64,000 bases of DNA from ZC4RG36 sp964652205 (GTDB lineage: Bacteria; Chloroflexota; Anaerolineae; Aggregatilineales; Phototrophicaceae), in the NCBI GenBank assembly GCA_964652205.1, contig CAZZAO010000005.1, positions 1-64,000 on the forward strand. The letters run 5' to 3'. This document shows positions 25,669-35,080 of the stretch, in pieces; position 1 is the first letter of the stretch; each line of letters begins with the position of its first letter. A program made the position numbers and the translations under genes. The notes beneath the pieces are model-generated. The model was not told the origin of the DNA. It searched no databases and saw only the letters and a program-made list of their open reading frames with translations.

Positions 25669-27912
25669 CTAAACCTTGATGACTCTGCCATCGGCGGCCT
25701 GCGCCGCGAAGGACAATGCGCCAATAGTCGGGCTGGCGTCAATCGTGACCAGCGTGCCGGGCTGCGGATTGGCCCGCAGCAGGAAATCGGCCAGCAGCTC
25801 GCGCACCGAGCGGCGAATGATGCGCTTCAGCGGTCGCGCCCCGTACTGCGGCTCATCGTTCTGCGCCAGCATCCAGTTGACCGCTGCATCGGTGAAATCG
25901 AGCGTCAGGCCGCGATCCTGCGCCATCTTCTTCTCGCTGTTGAGCAGAATCATCATCACATCGCGCAGGTTCTCTGCCGAGAGCGCGTTGAACATGATGA
26001 TCTCGTCGAGCCGGTTAAGAAACTCTGGCCGGAAAAAGGTGCGCACATCGTCCATCGCTTCATCGCGGATTTCATCGGTGACAACCGGCACAGCCAGCGC
26101 CTCAGAGCCGAGGTTGCTGGTCAGGATAATCACCGTCTCGCTGAATGTAGTCGTGTTGCCACGCCCATCGGTCAGGCGGCCTTCCTCAATGACCTGAAGC
26201 AGAATATCGAGAATCCGCGGGTGCGCCTTCTCGACCTCGTCGAACAGCACCAGCAGATAGGGCTGCTGGCGCACGCGCTCGGTCAACTGGCCGCCGGCCT
26301 CGCTGTCGACGTAACCGCTCGGCGAGCCGATCAGCCGATTGAGGCTGCTCTCGTCCTTGAACTCACTCATATCGAGCGGGAGCATCGCGTCTTCGCTGCC
26401 GAACAGGAACTCAGCCAGCGCGCGAGCAAGCTCGGTCTTGCCGACGCCGGTCGGGCCGAGGAACAGGAACGCGCCAATCGGGCGGCGCGGGTCTTTCAGG
26501 CCGACGCGGGCCGTCTTGATGGCGCGGCTGACGGCCAGCACAGCCTCGTCCTGCCCGACCACGCGCTCCTTGATATGCTCGACCATGCTGGCGTAGCGAA
26601 CGCGCTCGTCCTCTCCGAGCTTGCTGACCGGGACGCCGGTCATCTGGCTGGCAGCCAGCGTAACATCTTCGGCGTCGAGCGCCGACGGGTCGTTGACTTC
26701 CGACTTAAACGCCATCTGCGTCTGCTTGCTCATGCTGACCATTGCCGCCGTGCGATGGAGCAGATGCTCGGCGCTGCGCGGCAGCGGCTGAGTCGTCAGG
26801 TAGCGTTTGGCGAGCCGTGCCGACAGCCCTAACGCTTCGTCGCTGATCGACAGTTTGTAGTCGGCTTCGAGATGCGGCTTGAGCACCTTGAGCATCTCGA
26901 TAGTTTCGTCCACGTTCGGCTCCGGCACGCGCAAAATCTGGCTGTTCTCGGCAATCGCGCTGACGACCGCAAGGCGCTGGTTGTATTCCATCTCAGTGGT
27001 CGTGCCGATAATGACCGGGTCGTTTTCGAGGAACGCCTTCTGAATCATCGAAGCTGACTTGCTGAACTCAGCCTTGATTGGCCCGCCGAAGAAGCGGTGA
27101 ATGTGGGGGATGAAGAAAAGGCCGCCGCGCGCCTGATTCAACCCGGCGCGAACCGCCTTCTGATCGTTATCGAGCAGCGCCGTCTCATCAACTTTGATCA
27201 GGCTGGTCAGGCCCGCTGGCCCTTTTCCCTCGGACATCAGCAGGGCGAGGCTGTAAGCCAGCGTCCGCTTGCCGACGCCGTCCGGCCCGACGAGCAAAAT
27301 ATGTCGGTTAATCGACTGCGCCAGAATGTTCATCATATCGCGCAGCAGTTTCTCGCGGAAATAGACGGCGCGCAGGTTGCCCGCTTTCGCCCCGGCGACG
27401 TAGTCCTGCGTGGTACTGTTGGCGCGCGCCCCGTTGAACTGCGGATCGCTGGTCAGGTCGGCGATAGCTTTCGGCGTGATGCCGAGCGCCCGCAGCAGGC
27501 CGCTGGTGCTGATCGTCCCTTCAGCCAGCACGCTCAGGACGTGGTCGGCGTCGATCCGTACCTGATCGGCGGAGTTCGCCAGACTGAGCGCGTCGTCGAC
27601 CAGAATGATCGTCTGCCGGGACAACGGAACCATCCGGTTGCCGCGCGCGGCGAAGTCGAGGTTGCCGTCCTGATCGCGGCGGCTCTCAATCGCCAGCACA
27701 ACCTGCCGGTCGAGCTTGACCAGATCGACGCCCCGGCTGTTCCTGAAGACGTCGAGGATGCGAGTCGCGGCGGTATCGGGATGGCGCAGCAGCGCGAGCA
27801 GGATCAGCTCCGGCATGAGAGTCGGCTTGCGGTACTGATCCTTGAGCGCCACGGCGTCATTGATAACCGCGTCAAGGTCTTTGGAAAGCAGATCGGGATT
27901 GAGTGTTCCCAT
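25669..27912 (-). CDS. Clp/Hsp100 AAA+ protein with degenerate first ATPase module
   Basis: This 747-residue protein has a Clp N-terminal repeat domain (about 1-150), a first AAA+ module and a second AAA+ module with C-terminal D2-small domain. In module 1 Walker A is GPDGVGKRT, but the Walker B stretch reads GGLFFIPHIHRF where active Clp proteins have LFIDEIH, so both acidic residues are gone and ATP hydrolysis there is unlikely. Module 2 is intact: GPTGVGKTEL, LVLFDEVEKAH, LTSNLGS and arginines in FRPEFLNRLDE. There is no long middle-domain coiled coil and no obvious ClpP-binding loop. It should unfold or remodel protein complexes. ATG 27912 follows CAGGA; a longer frame to 28005 is less likely. 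Confidence 0.85.
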   Translation of the reverse strand: MGTLNPDLLSKDLDAVINDAVALKDQYRKPTLMPELILLALLRHPDTAATRILDVFRNSRGVDLVKLDRQVVLAIESRRDQDGNLDFAARGNRMVPLSRQTIILVDDALSLANSADQVRIDADHVLSVLAEGTISTSGLLRALGITPKAIADLTSDPQFNGARANSTTQDYVAGAKAGNLRAVYFREKLLRDMMNILAQSINRHILLVGPDGVGKRTLAYSLALLMSEGKGPAGLTSLIKVDETALLDNDQKAVRAGLNQARGGLFFIPHIHRFFGGPIKAEFSKSASMIQKAFLENDPVIIGTTTEMEYNQRLAVVSAIAENSQILRVPEPNVDETIEMLKVLKPHLEADYKLSISDEALGLSARLAKRYLTTQPLPRSAEHLLHRTAAMVSMSKQTQMAFKSEVNDPSALDAEDVTLAASQMTGVPVSKLGEDERVRYASMVEHIKERVVGQDEAVLAVSRAIKTARVGLKDPRRPIGAFLFLGPTGVGKTELARALAEFLFGSEDAMLPLDMSEFKDESSLNRLIGSPSGYVDSEAGGQLTERVRQQPYLLVLFDEVEKAHPRILDILLQVIEEGRLTDGRGNTTTFSETVIILTSNLGSEALAVPVVTDEIRDEAMDDVRTFFRPEFLNRLDEIIMFNALSAENLRDVMMILLNSEKKMAQDRGLTLDFTDAAVNWMLAQNDEPQYGARPLKRIIRRSVRELLADFLLRANPQPGTLVTIDASPTIGALSFAAQAADGRVIKV

Positions 27913-28009
27913 TGAAAGTCCTGGAAAAAGTGCTGAGTAAGTCGTTATGCCAGTTGATTGAAAGATCTGTTCTCGCCACCAGCGGGCTTTTAGCCCTGGC
28001 AGCAACGCT

Positions 28010-28041
28010 GAGACAATGTCGATCTAGCACAACGCCTGAGT
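28010..28041 (+). repeat. 32-base intergenic repeat, copy 2
   Basis: This matches 23359-23390 (GAGACAAT...CTGAGT) with four differences. It lies about 100 bases upstream of the Clp-like gene start. Confidence 0.5.
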
Positions 28042-28267
28042 GAACGAACGCCGGGAAAAGCCGCCCGACCAGTCCCCGGCGGAAGGCCATCGGCGATCCG
28101 CTGTGCCTGTGGACAGGTGTAATTTTACCCGAAACGGGCCTGTGAACAAGCACCGATCATTAGGGGGAGACTAAAGTTTGCGGCTGCAACACCCACCAAT
28201 TTCCCTCTCCGCCGGCAGGGAAAAGTGGGAGTGATGTTGAATTTGAGCGCGGACAGAAAAGACGGTT

Positions 28268-29929
28268 CTACGACGGCGCGTGCGCGCCCGCCTGAAGCTC
28301 GAGCGAGAGCGAGACAGGAAGCTGCCCAAGCGCGGGGCTGGCCCCGAACAGAATCGAGCAGGCCGCCGGGACTGCCGGACGCCCCGGAGAAAAGGTCATC
28401 ATATAAGCATCGACGCGCGGGAACTTCTGCCAGTCGTAAGGCGACCAGAGCGCGACGACCACTGTTCTTTCCGGCGGCAGGGCGTTGACCAGGTTTTGCT
28501 GGTTGATGTTGCTGATAGCGTCCTGCGTCCAGACGACGGTGATGTCGGCGTCGCGGGCCGCGCCTGACGCCCAGCCGATTTCATCGCCCGAAGGCGCGTC
28601 GCCAACGCCAACCCAGCGAATGTTCGGATCGTACTTCTCGCACTCGTTCTTGATCTGGTAGCGCGTCGCCAGAAAGACCATCGTGATCTTCTTGCTGATG
28701 TCGAGCGGCAGCAGGTGATTGTCGTCGTAAGCCAGCGTTGTCCCGTCCTGATACAGCTCATCGACCAACTGGGTATGCGCGTCGAGATTGACGCGCTGCG
28801 CCGCCGTCGCCGGGTCGAGCGGCTGCCAGTCGAGGATGCCATAGCGGGCCTTCGCGGCGATGATCCGGCGCACCGACTCGTCAATGCGCGATTCCGGGAT
28901 ACGACCGCTGCGTACCGCATCGACCACGGCCTGCATCGCCTTCTCGGTCGTCTCGGTGCCGAAGCCCGGCCCCATCGTCATCAGGTCGATGCCCGCCTGC
29001 ACCGCCATTACCATCGACTCCTGATAATTGACGGTCATATCGACGGCGTTCATGTCCATCGCGTCGGTCATAATCAGACCGTTGAATCCCATCTCATCGC
29101 GCAGCAGGCCAGTTACGACGTTGTGCGAGATCGAACTCGGCACTTCGACCGGATCGACCGCCGGAAACCAGATGTGCGCGACCATAATGCTGGCGACACC
29201 GGCAGCTTCAGCGTACCTGAACGGCACGGTTTCCAGCGACAGCAGCCGTTCCTTGCTGATGTCGAGGATCGGCAGTGTGCCGTGTGAGTCCTGATCGGTT
29301 TCGCCGTGGCCGGGGAAATGCTTGGCCGTCGCCATCACGCCGAGCGACTGCATCCCGCGCACCAACTGCGCCACGATCTTGCCTGTGACTTCAGGATGGC
29401 TGCCGTAAGAGCGGTGATGAATGACCGGGTTGTTGAGGTTAGTTTCGAGGTCGGCGACCGGCGCGAGGTTCATGTTGATGCCGACCGCGCGCAGTTCCTC
29501 GGCGGTCGCCTGCCCGACGCGATAAGCCATTTCCTCACCAGCGGCGGTTGTCAGCAGCGGATTCGGGAAGACGGTGAACCCATCGGTCAACCGCGCGACT
29601 GTGTTGCCTTCCTGATCGGTGGAGATGAACATCGGCGGGCCGCCAGCGGCGGTAATCGTCTGCTGGAAGTCGTTGGTCAGTTTAGTCACGTCGCTCGGAT
29701 TGCCCGCGTTTTCCGCGAACAGCACCACGCCGCCTGGCTGCCACTTGCGGATGAAATCCGCGCCAGACTCCGTCATCACCCTGCCATGCAGCGTGACCAT
29801 AAACATCTGGGCGACTTTATGTTCCAGCGACATCGACGCCACCGGGTCACTGGCAGACGAGTCCGCCTGTGCCAGACTCGGCGCAAGCACCGCCAGGCAC
29901 AGGAATAGAAAAGTGATTCGTTTGTGCAT
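28268..29929 (-). CDS. Glycoside hydrolase family 3, NagZ-like beta-N-acetylhexosaminidase
   Basis: This 553-residue exported enzyme has a signal peptide (1-22, ending in AQA). The catalytic domain contains STDQEGNTVARL, the family motif KHFPGHGETDQDSHGTLP (203-220) with the Asp214-His216 acid/base dyad of NagZ enzymes, and the nucleophile D289 in IMTDAMDM. A C-terminal alpha/beta/alpha domain follows (about 390-540). It should release terminal GlcNAc from muropeptides or chitooligosaccharides outside the cell, as in Bacillus NagZ. It begins 18 bases after the response-regulator gene and is likely to share its transcript. The ribosome site is weak. Confidence 0.9.
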   Translation of the reverse strand: MHKRITFLFLCLAVLAPSLAQADSSASDPVASMSLEHKVAQMFMVTLHGRVMTESGADFIRKWQPGGVVLFAENAGNPSDVTKLTNDFQQTITAAGGPPMFISTDQEGNTVARLTDGFTVFPNPLLTTAAGEEMAYRVGQATAEELRAVGINMNLAPVADLETNLNNPVIHHRSYGSHPEVTGKIVAQLVRGMQSLGVMATAKHFPGHGETDQDSHGTLPILDISKERLLSLETVPFRYAEAAGVASIMVAHIWFPAVDPVEVPSSISHNVVTGLLRDEMGFNGLIMTDAMDMNAVDMTVNYQESMVMAVQAGIDLMTMGPGFGTETTEKAMQAVVDAVRSGRIPESRIDESVRRIIAAKARYGILDWQPLDPATAAQRVNLDAHTQLVDELYQDGTTLAYDDNHLLPLDISKKITMVFLATRYQIKNECEKYDPNIRWVGVGDAPSGDEIGWASGAARDADITVVWTQDAISNINQQNLVNALPPERTVVVALWSPYDWQKFPRVDAYMMTFSPGRPAVPAACSILFGASPALGQLPVSLSLELQAGAHAPS

Positions 29930-29947
29930 TCCGATTTCAGTCGCCGC

Positions 29948-30802
29948 TCAATCAACCTGTTCGCTGAGACGATACCCGATTCCGCGAACGTTGACAATCA
30001 GATCGGCGTCCTGCCCGGCCTGACTGAGCTTGCGACGCAGGTTGCTGACGTGCGGGCGAATGACTTCGCGCGCTTCGGTTTCATCGACGCCGTAACCCCG
30101 GACTTCGCGTACCAGTTCATGACAGGATACCACGCGACCCCGATGGGCGGCCAGATACAACAGTAAATCGAACTCGGTCGGCGTCAGGTCGATGGGGCGC
30201 TCGCCCACGGCGATCTGATAGCGACCGGGATAGATCGTCAGCGGGCCGAGCGTCATGACCGAGTTACTGGTTGTTTCACTGCCGTTGTCGGCGGAACGAG
30301 GGCGCTCATCGAGGCCCTCGGCTCCATTATGGGCAGGGACAACATCAACTTCGGAGCGGCTCAATTCCTGCACGTTACTACGAATGACGTCGAGCAGCGC
30401 GCGGCGGCGCTTGAGATTGTGCGCCCGCTCGACGCCCTTGGCGACGCTCTGGCGGATATCCTGGCTGGAGCTGGGCTTAATCAGGTAGTCGTGCGCGCCC
30501 AACCGCAGCGCTTCGACCGCCGTACTCAGGCTGGGATAGCCGGTCATCAGGATGACAATGGTATCGGCGTTCATTTCCTTGATGCGCCGCACCAGTTCGA
30601 CGCCATCCAGCCCCGGCGGCATCCGAATATCGGTCAGCACCACGTCGTAAGGGTGCGCGCCGAGCATTTCCAGCGCTTCCTCGCCGCTGGCCGCCTCATT
30701 GACCGTATAGCCGACGCGCTGAAGCGTCTTGCTGACGGAATAGCGAATTGCGCCCTCGTCGTCAACCACCAGCACATTGGCATTTTCGTCAACAGTATCC
30801 AT
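29948..30802 (-). CDS. OmpR/PhoB-type response regulator
   Basis: This 284-residue regulator has an N-terminal receiver (VLVVDDEGAI, aspartate in VLTDIRMPPG, T/S in LMTGYPS, lysine in LIKPSS). A long linker of about 60 residues (about 130-190) is unusual for the family. The C-terminal winged helix carries IDLTPTEFDLLLYLAAHRGRVVS and RPHVSNLRRKL...NVRGIGYRL. No kinase gene is adjacent. It is followed after 18 bases by the GH3 hexosaminidase, so it may control cell-wall turnover, though that is inference from position. Confidence 0.9.
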   Translation of the reverse strand: MDTVDENANVLVVDDEGAIRYSVSKTLQRVGYTVNEAASGEEALEMLGAHPYDVVLTDIRMPPGLDGVELVRRIKEMNADTIVILMTGYPSLSTAVEALRLGAHDYLIKPSSSQDIRQSVAKGVERAHNLKRRRALLDVIRSNVQELSRSEVDVVPAHNGAEGLDERPRSADNGSETTSNSVMTLGPLTIYPGRYQIAVGERPIDLTPTEFDLLLYLAAHRGRVVSCHELVREVRGYGVDETEAREVIRPHVSNLRRKLSQAGQDADLIVNVRGIGYRLSEQVD

Positions 30803-30911
30803 TGTTGAGACTCACTGTGGATAACTCTTATTGCTTCTTTTATGTTTTCTTAAGTTTACTCTGAACTGTTTGGCCGCGCAACACCGGAGCGACCTCAATA
30901 ATAAGATAATC

Positions 30912-30936
30912 GAACGATATTACTGAATTATCGTTC
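30912..30936. repeat. Inverted repeat at the end of tilS
   Basis: GAACGATA (30912-30919) pairs with TATCGTTC (30929-30936) around nine bases. It overlaps the tilS stop and is followed on the minus strand by an A+T-rich stretch without a T-run. It could be a weak terminator or an operator for the downstream regulator. Confidence 0.4.
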
Positions 30937-32331
30937 TAACTCAGATCGGCGCAACCAGCGCAGATAGAGAGCGAGCGCGCCCGCCGCAGGGTCGTCGCGT
31001 GCAGCGACAATCCATTGATTGTCGTAGGCGATAGCAGCAAGCTGACCGTCGATCTCCAGCAGCGGAATCCGGCCACGAATCGTCGCCGGAATCTTACGGT
31101 CGATCATCCAGCGGCTCAGTGAGCGCGTGTGTCCCTTGAGGTTGGCCGGCGCAAATTGATCGCCCTCGCGGCGCGTTCGCAGCAGCCATGACGTGCCGAC
31201 AACCGCGATCTGTGTGAAGTCATCTCCCTGCGGCAGCGAAGCAACTTCAATCGCCCACGACTTGCTGATCGGCGTAATCCCGACCAGCAGCGGCACGCGC
31301 TGATCCGGGTTTAGCAGCGGCATATCGGGGATAGACCACGGCGCGTCCTGCTGCTCAAATACCAGCATCTCATAGTCGATCCGCATCTGCGCTCCGCCCG
31401 TGAGCAGCGCCCGCGCTCCCTGCTCGCCGCGCAGCGCCAGCTCAACGGCGGCAATCACATGCTCATACGTCAGGTCATCCGTCAAGGCAATTCGAGACAG
31501 CGCCGCGCGGATGAAGCGCCGCTGAAGCGCCGGATGCAGCCCGACAAACGCACTCCGGGGAAAACGAAGGCGGGTCTGATCGCCGTGAGCCTCGGTCAGA
31601 ACGGCGGCAAGCTGCGCGTCCATATAAGCATCCTCGACCGAGGCGACGTCGGCGAGACGGATCAGCGCCCGGTCGATCTGCGGATTGATCGCGCGCAGCG
31701 ACGGCAGCACATCATGACGCAGGCGATTGCGCAGGTAGGACAGGTCGCGGTTGGTCGCATCGACACGCGGGGACAGTTGATGCTCGGCGCAGTAGGCGTC
31801 CACCTCAGAGCGCGTGACGTCGAGCATCGGGCGGATCAGGGTCAATTCGGGCTGTTCGGGCAATGGCCCGCGCCAGCCCATCCCGGCTAACCCACGCAGG
31901 CCGCCGCCGCGCAGCAGGTGCATCAGCGTCGTTTCGGCCTGATCGTCGGCCTGATGGGCGACGGCCACCGTCGTTGCGCCGATTTCAGCGGCCACGCTGG
32001 CGAAAACCCGGTAGCGCGCGCTGCGCAGCGCGGCCTCAATGTTCGCACCGGCTCTGAGCCTGAGCAGCACCGCCGCCATCGTCACCGGCACTTGCCATTC
32101 AGAACAGGTTTGCACGACGAATTCCGCATCCTGAATACTGGCATCGCCACGCATTCTATGATCGACCGTGACGACGTGCAGCGCTAAATCGAGCCGCTCA
32201 CGCAGCCCGACCAGCACATGCAGCAGCGCCAGCGAATCCGCGCCCCCCGATACGCCGACGATCACCTTCCGATCCACCGGGATCATCTGATAATGCTGGA
32301 GTGCAGCGCGGACTTTCTGCGATACAGTCAT
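30928..32331 (-). CDS. tilS: tRNA(Ile)-lysidine synthase
   Basis: This 467-residue enzyme attaches lysine to C34 of the CAU-anticodon tRNA-Ile so that it reads AUA. The PP-loop VSGGADSLALLH binds ATP, VTVDHRMR and AHQADDQAETTLMHLLRG follow, and the C-terminal TilS_C domain contains TRREGDQF and RWMIDRKIPATIRGRIPLLE. ATG 32331 is chosen because GAGAGG lies about ten bases upstream and the PP-loop then sits at the usual distance from the start. It is divergent from mreB with only 120 bases between. Confidence 0.93.
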   Translation of the reverse strand: MTVSQKVRAALQHYQMIPVDRKVIVGVSGGADSLALLHVLVGLRERLDLALHVVTVDHRMRGDASIQDAEFVVQTCSEWQVPVTMAAVLLRLRAGANIEAALRSARYRVFASVAAEIGATTVAVAHQADDQAETTLMHLLRGGGLRGLAGMGWRGPLPEQPELTLIRPMLDVTRSEVDAYCAEHQLSPRVDATNRDLSYLRNRLRHDVLPSLRAINPQIDRALIRLADVASVEDAYMDAQLAAVLTEAHGDQTRLRFPRSAFVGLHPALQRRFIRAALSRIALTDDLTYEHVIAAVELALRGEQGARALLTGGAQMRIDYEMLVFEQQDAPWSIPDMPLLNPDQRVPLLVGITPISKSWAIEVASLPQGDDFTQIAVVGTSWLLRTRREGDQFAPANLKGHTRSLSRWMIDRKIPATIRGRIPLLEIDGQLAAIAYDNQWIVAARDDPAAGALALYLRWLRRSELER

Positions 32332-32391
32332 TGGCTTGCGTCCTCTCGTAACACAGGGAAACAAATCCGTCCACTGAGTTCAGGCCAGCTT

Positions 32392-32418
32392 TGTATTGTC
32401 CTACCCCCATGTTATAAT
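32392..32418 (+). promoter_or_regulatory. Candidate promoter for mreB
   Basis: A perfect TATAAT at 32413-32418 is preceded by a poor -35 (TTGTAT at 32392-32397, 15-base spacing). The -10 is 33 bases before the mreB GTG start and inside the divergent tilS-mreB gap. Confidence 0.5.
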
Positions 32419-32451
32419 GCCGCCCGGATCACTGCGGTTAGGAGCCGGTTT

Positions 32452-33513
32452 GTGTTAAGTCCGTTAGATTATTTCTTCGGCTTATTTTCGCTCGACATCG
32501 GCATCGATCTCGGAACAGCCAACACCCTCGTCAGCGTGCGCGGCAAGGGGATTGTCATCAACGAGCCATCGTTCGTCGCCATCGAGAAGAAAACGCGCCG
32601 CCCGATTGAAGTCGGGGCGCGCGCCAAAGAAATGTGGAACAAAAACCCAAAAGATATTCTGATCGTCCGTCCACTGCGTGACGGCGTTATCAGTGAATTT
32701 GAAGTGACCGAAGCGATGCTCGATCACCTGATCCGCAAGGCCCACGAACAACAGTGGGTGCCGATCCCACGTCCGCGCGTGGTCGTCGGCATTCCAAGCG
32801 GCGTCACCGAAGTCGAGAAACGCGCCGTCTACGACGCGGCCATCAGCGCGGGCGCGCGTGAAGTCTATCTGATCGAAGAGCCGGTCGCGGCGGCTATCGG
32901 CGCGGGCCTGCCGGTACAGGAAACGCGCGGCAGCATGATTATCGACATCGGCGGCGGCACGACGGAAGTCGCGCTGTTCTCGCTCGGCGGGATCGTCATC
33001 AGCCGGTCAATTCGCGTCGCGGGCGACGAAATGGACGAAGATATTGTCCAGTATATGCGCACCAAGCACAACCTGATGATCGGCGAACCGACGGCGGAAG
33101 CGCTAAAAATCGATATCGGCTCGGCCTTTCCGCTGCCGCAGGAGCGCACCAAGTCGGTCAGTGGGCGTAACCTCGTCACCGGCCTGCCCACCCGCGTCGA
33201 GGTCAGCTCAATTGAGGTACGCGAAGCTATCGGCGGCTCGGTTGACATCATCGTTGATACCGTCAAGGACGCGCTCGACGACACGCCGCCGGAGCTGGTC
33301 GCCGACCTGATGGAAAGCGGCATCTGTCTCGCCGGCGGGGGCGGCCAGCTCAAAGGGCTGGCCGACCGTTTATCTGAGGAAGTTCACATCCGCGCCTGGG
33401 TGGCCGACGACGCTATGACCTGCGTCGCTCGCGGCGCTGGACGAATCCTCGAAGACTACAACAACCTGCGCCGTCTGCTCGTCGGCCTCGAACGCGGCAG
33501 CACCCACCACTAA
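32452..33513 (+). CDS. mreB: Rod shape-determining protein MreB
   Basis: This 353-residue bacterial actin forms membrane-bound filaments that guide the elongation machinery. Phosphate 1 motif IGIDLGTANTLV, connect 1, phosphate 2 IIDIGGGTTEVALFSLGG and the adenosine motif GICLAGGGGQLKGL are all present. The N-terminus LSPLDYFFGLFS is amphipathic, as in MreB proteins that bind membrane directly. Start is GTG 32452 with GGAG seven bases before; ATGs further upstream would run into the promoter. First gene of the mreBCD-mrdA cluster. Confidence 0.96.
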   Translation: MLSPLDYFFGLFSLDIGIDLGTANTLVSVRGKGIVINEPSFVAIEKKTRRPIEVGARAKEMWNKNPKDILIVRPLRDGVISEFEVTEAMLDHLIRKAHEQQWVPIPRPRVVVGIPSGVTEVEKRAVYDAAISAGAREVYLIEEPVAAAIGAGLPVQETRGSMIIDIGGGTTEVALFSLGGIVISRSIRVAGDEMDEDIVQYMRTKHNLMIGEPTAEALKIDIGSAFPLPQERTKSVSGRNLVTGLPTRVEVSSIEVREAIGGSVDIIVDTVKDALDDTPPELVADLMESGICLAGGGGQLKGLADRLSEEVHIRAWVADDAMTCVARGAGRILEDYNNLRRLLVGLERGSTHH

Positions 33514-33569
33514 ACTCTCGCAGGATTCGCCCCGATTGTATGCCCTCAACCCTCAGTCCACTGTTCAGG

Positions 33570-33575
33570 TATAAT
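33570..33575 (+). promoter_or_regulatory. Possible -10 element before mreC
   Basis: A perfect TATAAT lies in the short mreB-mreC gap, 17 bases before ATG 33593. No good -35 is seen, and a transcript from here would begin almost at the ribosome site. It is a weak candidate for an internal promoter. Confidence 0.25.
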
Positions 33576-33592
33576 GATGCCCGGAGGTGGTC

Positions 33593-34495
33593 ATGAATCA
33601 GGGGAGCGGCTTCCGGCGCGGATGGCGTGGAAACCGGGCTGTATACTTCGTCATCTGTCTGCTGGCCTGCGTCGGCCTGATCGTCGCCAGTCGGTCGGGC
33701 GTGCTTGCGCCAGTCGAGGGCGTCATCGCCGTGCCGCTCAACGCGGTATCAGGCGTTTTCAACCGCCTCGCGCTCAAGATCAGCTCGACCGTCACCGACC
33801 TGTCGGAGATTCAGACGCTGCGTCAGCGCAATGCTGACCTTGAAGAATCGCTCGCGCAGTTCCAGTCAGAGCTGGTCGAGCTGCGCGAGATCGCCAGCGA
33901 CTACAACCGCCTGACCAGCCTGCTCGATTACAAATCGTCGGTGCAGAACGAGCAGGTCGTCACCGCCGACGTGGTCGGCTTCGACTCGAACAACGCCCTG
34001 CGTACCCTCAGCATCAACCGGGGCGCGCGCGACGGCATCGCCACTGGAATGCCAGTCGTGACGAAAGAGGGCCTCGTCGGGCGCGTTATCGACGTCAGCG
34101 CCAACGCCTCGCGCGTCCTGCTCATCAACGACCCGTCCAGCGCGGTCAGCGCCCGACTGCAAACCTCACGCGCCATCGGCAGCGTCGATGGCAGCGTGAT
34201 GGGTCTGCGCTCCGGCAGCCTGCGGATGACCCTGATTCCGCTCAATGCCCGCATTCAGGAAGGCGATCTGGTCATCACGTCCGGACTGGGCGGCAACTTC
34301 CCCGCCGATATCGTCATCGGCCAGGTAACGAGCGTCCGCTCAGAGCAGTTCGGGCTGTATCAGGAAGCGGAAGTCCGCAGCCTGATCGACTTCGATACGC
34401 TCGAATTTGTCTTGGTCGTCACCAGCTTCCAGCCCATCGATCTGTCAGTCTTTGAGTCCGATGCTGGCGGCTCGACCGACGCGACCGCGCCTTAA
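33593..34495 (+). CDS. mreC: Rod shape-determining protein MreC
   Basis: This 300-residue protein has one N-terminal membrane anchor (about 14-34), a coiled coil (about 65-105, LRQRNADLEESLAQFQSELVELREI) and the paired beta-barrel extracytoplasmic domain (ADVVGFDSNNALRTLSINRG, GMPVVTKEGLVGRVIDV, GDLVITSGLGGNFPADIVIG). MreC activates PBP2 and links it to MreD and MreB. Start is ATG 33593 with GGAGG five bases upstream. Confidence 0.94.
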   Translation: MNQGSGFRRGWRGNRAVYFVICLLACVGLIVASRSGVLAPVEGVIAVPLNAVSGVFNRLALKISSTVTDLSEIQTLRQRNADLEESLAQFQSELVELREIASDYNRLTSLLDYKSSVQNEQVVTADVVGFDSNNALRTLSINRGARDGIATGMPVVTKEGLVGRVIDVSANASRVLLINDPSSAVSARLQTSRAIGSVDGSVMGLRSGSLRMTLIPLNARIQEGDLVITSGLGGNFPADIVIGQVTSVRSEQFGLYQEAEVRSLIDFDTLEFVLVVTSFQPIDLSVFESDAGGSTDATAP

Positions 34496-35001
34496 TGAGC
34501 AACTGGATCAGTTTTCCCATTCTGATTCTGGCCGCCATCTTGCAGGCGACCTTCATGCCGCAGATTCGGATTCTCAACGGCACGCCTGATCTGGTCTTTC
34601 TTTTCGTCTTCGCCTGGTCGATCAACGCGCCGCTCGAAACCGGCGTCACCTGGGCCTTCGTCGGCGGGATCAGCCGCGATCTGCTGTCGGCCACGCCGCT
34701 CGGCAGCTCGACAATTGGCCTGCTGCTGATCGTGTTTGCCCTCAACCAGGTCCGGGGGCAGGTCTATGGCGTCGGCTTCACGCTGTTCATCGGCTTCGTC
34801 ATCGCCGGAACCTTCGTCGAGCTGGTGACACTGATGCTGGTGCTGGCCGCAACCGGCTACCCGGTCAACCTGATCGAAACGTTCACCACTATGATTCTAC
34901 CAACAGTGGCCTATAATCTGCTGTTTGTCGGCCCGATTTACTGGCTGGTGCGCCGACTCCAGAAGCGCCTGCGAACCGAAACGCGGTTGATTTCTCAGTG
35001 A
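34495..35001 (+). CDS. mreD: Rod shape-determining protein MreD
   Basis: This 168-residue membrane protein has about five or six helices and the MreD pattern of ILAAILQATFMPQIRI, TPDLVFLFVFAWS and FVGGISRDLLS. It is the integral-membrane part of the elongasome. Its ATG shares one base with the mreC stop (TAATG), so translation is coupled. Sequence identity in this family is low, but size, topology and order leave little doubt. Confidence 0.92.
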   Translation: MSNWISFPILILAAILQATFMPQIRILNGTPDLVFLFVFAWSINAPLETGVTWAFVGGISRDLLSATPLGSSTIGLLLIVFALNQVRGQVYGVGFTLFIGFVIAGTFVELVTLMLVLAATGYPVNLIETFTTMILPTVAYNLLFVGPIYWLVRRLQKRLRTETRLISQ

Positions 35002-35080
35002 AAAGGATGGGCAGCGCGACCAGCGGGGGACACAGCAAGACCGTCATGGGGGGCGGAAAGTTCGTTGAGGAATCGATTTT

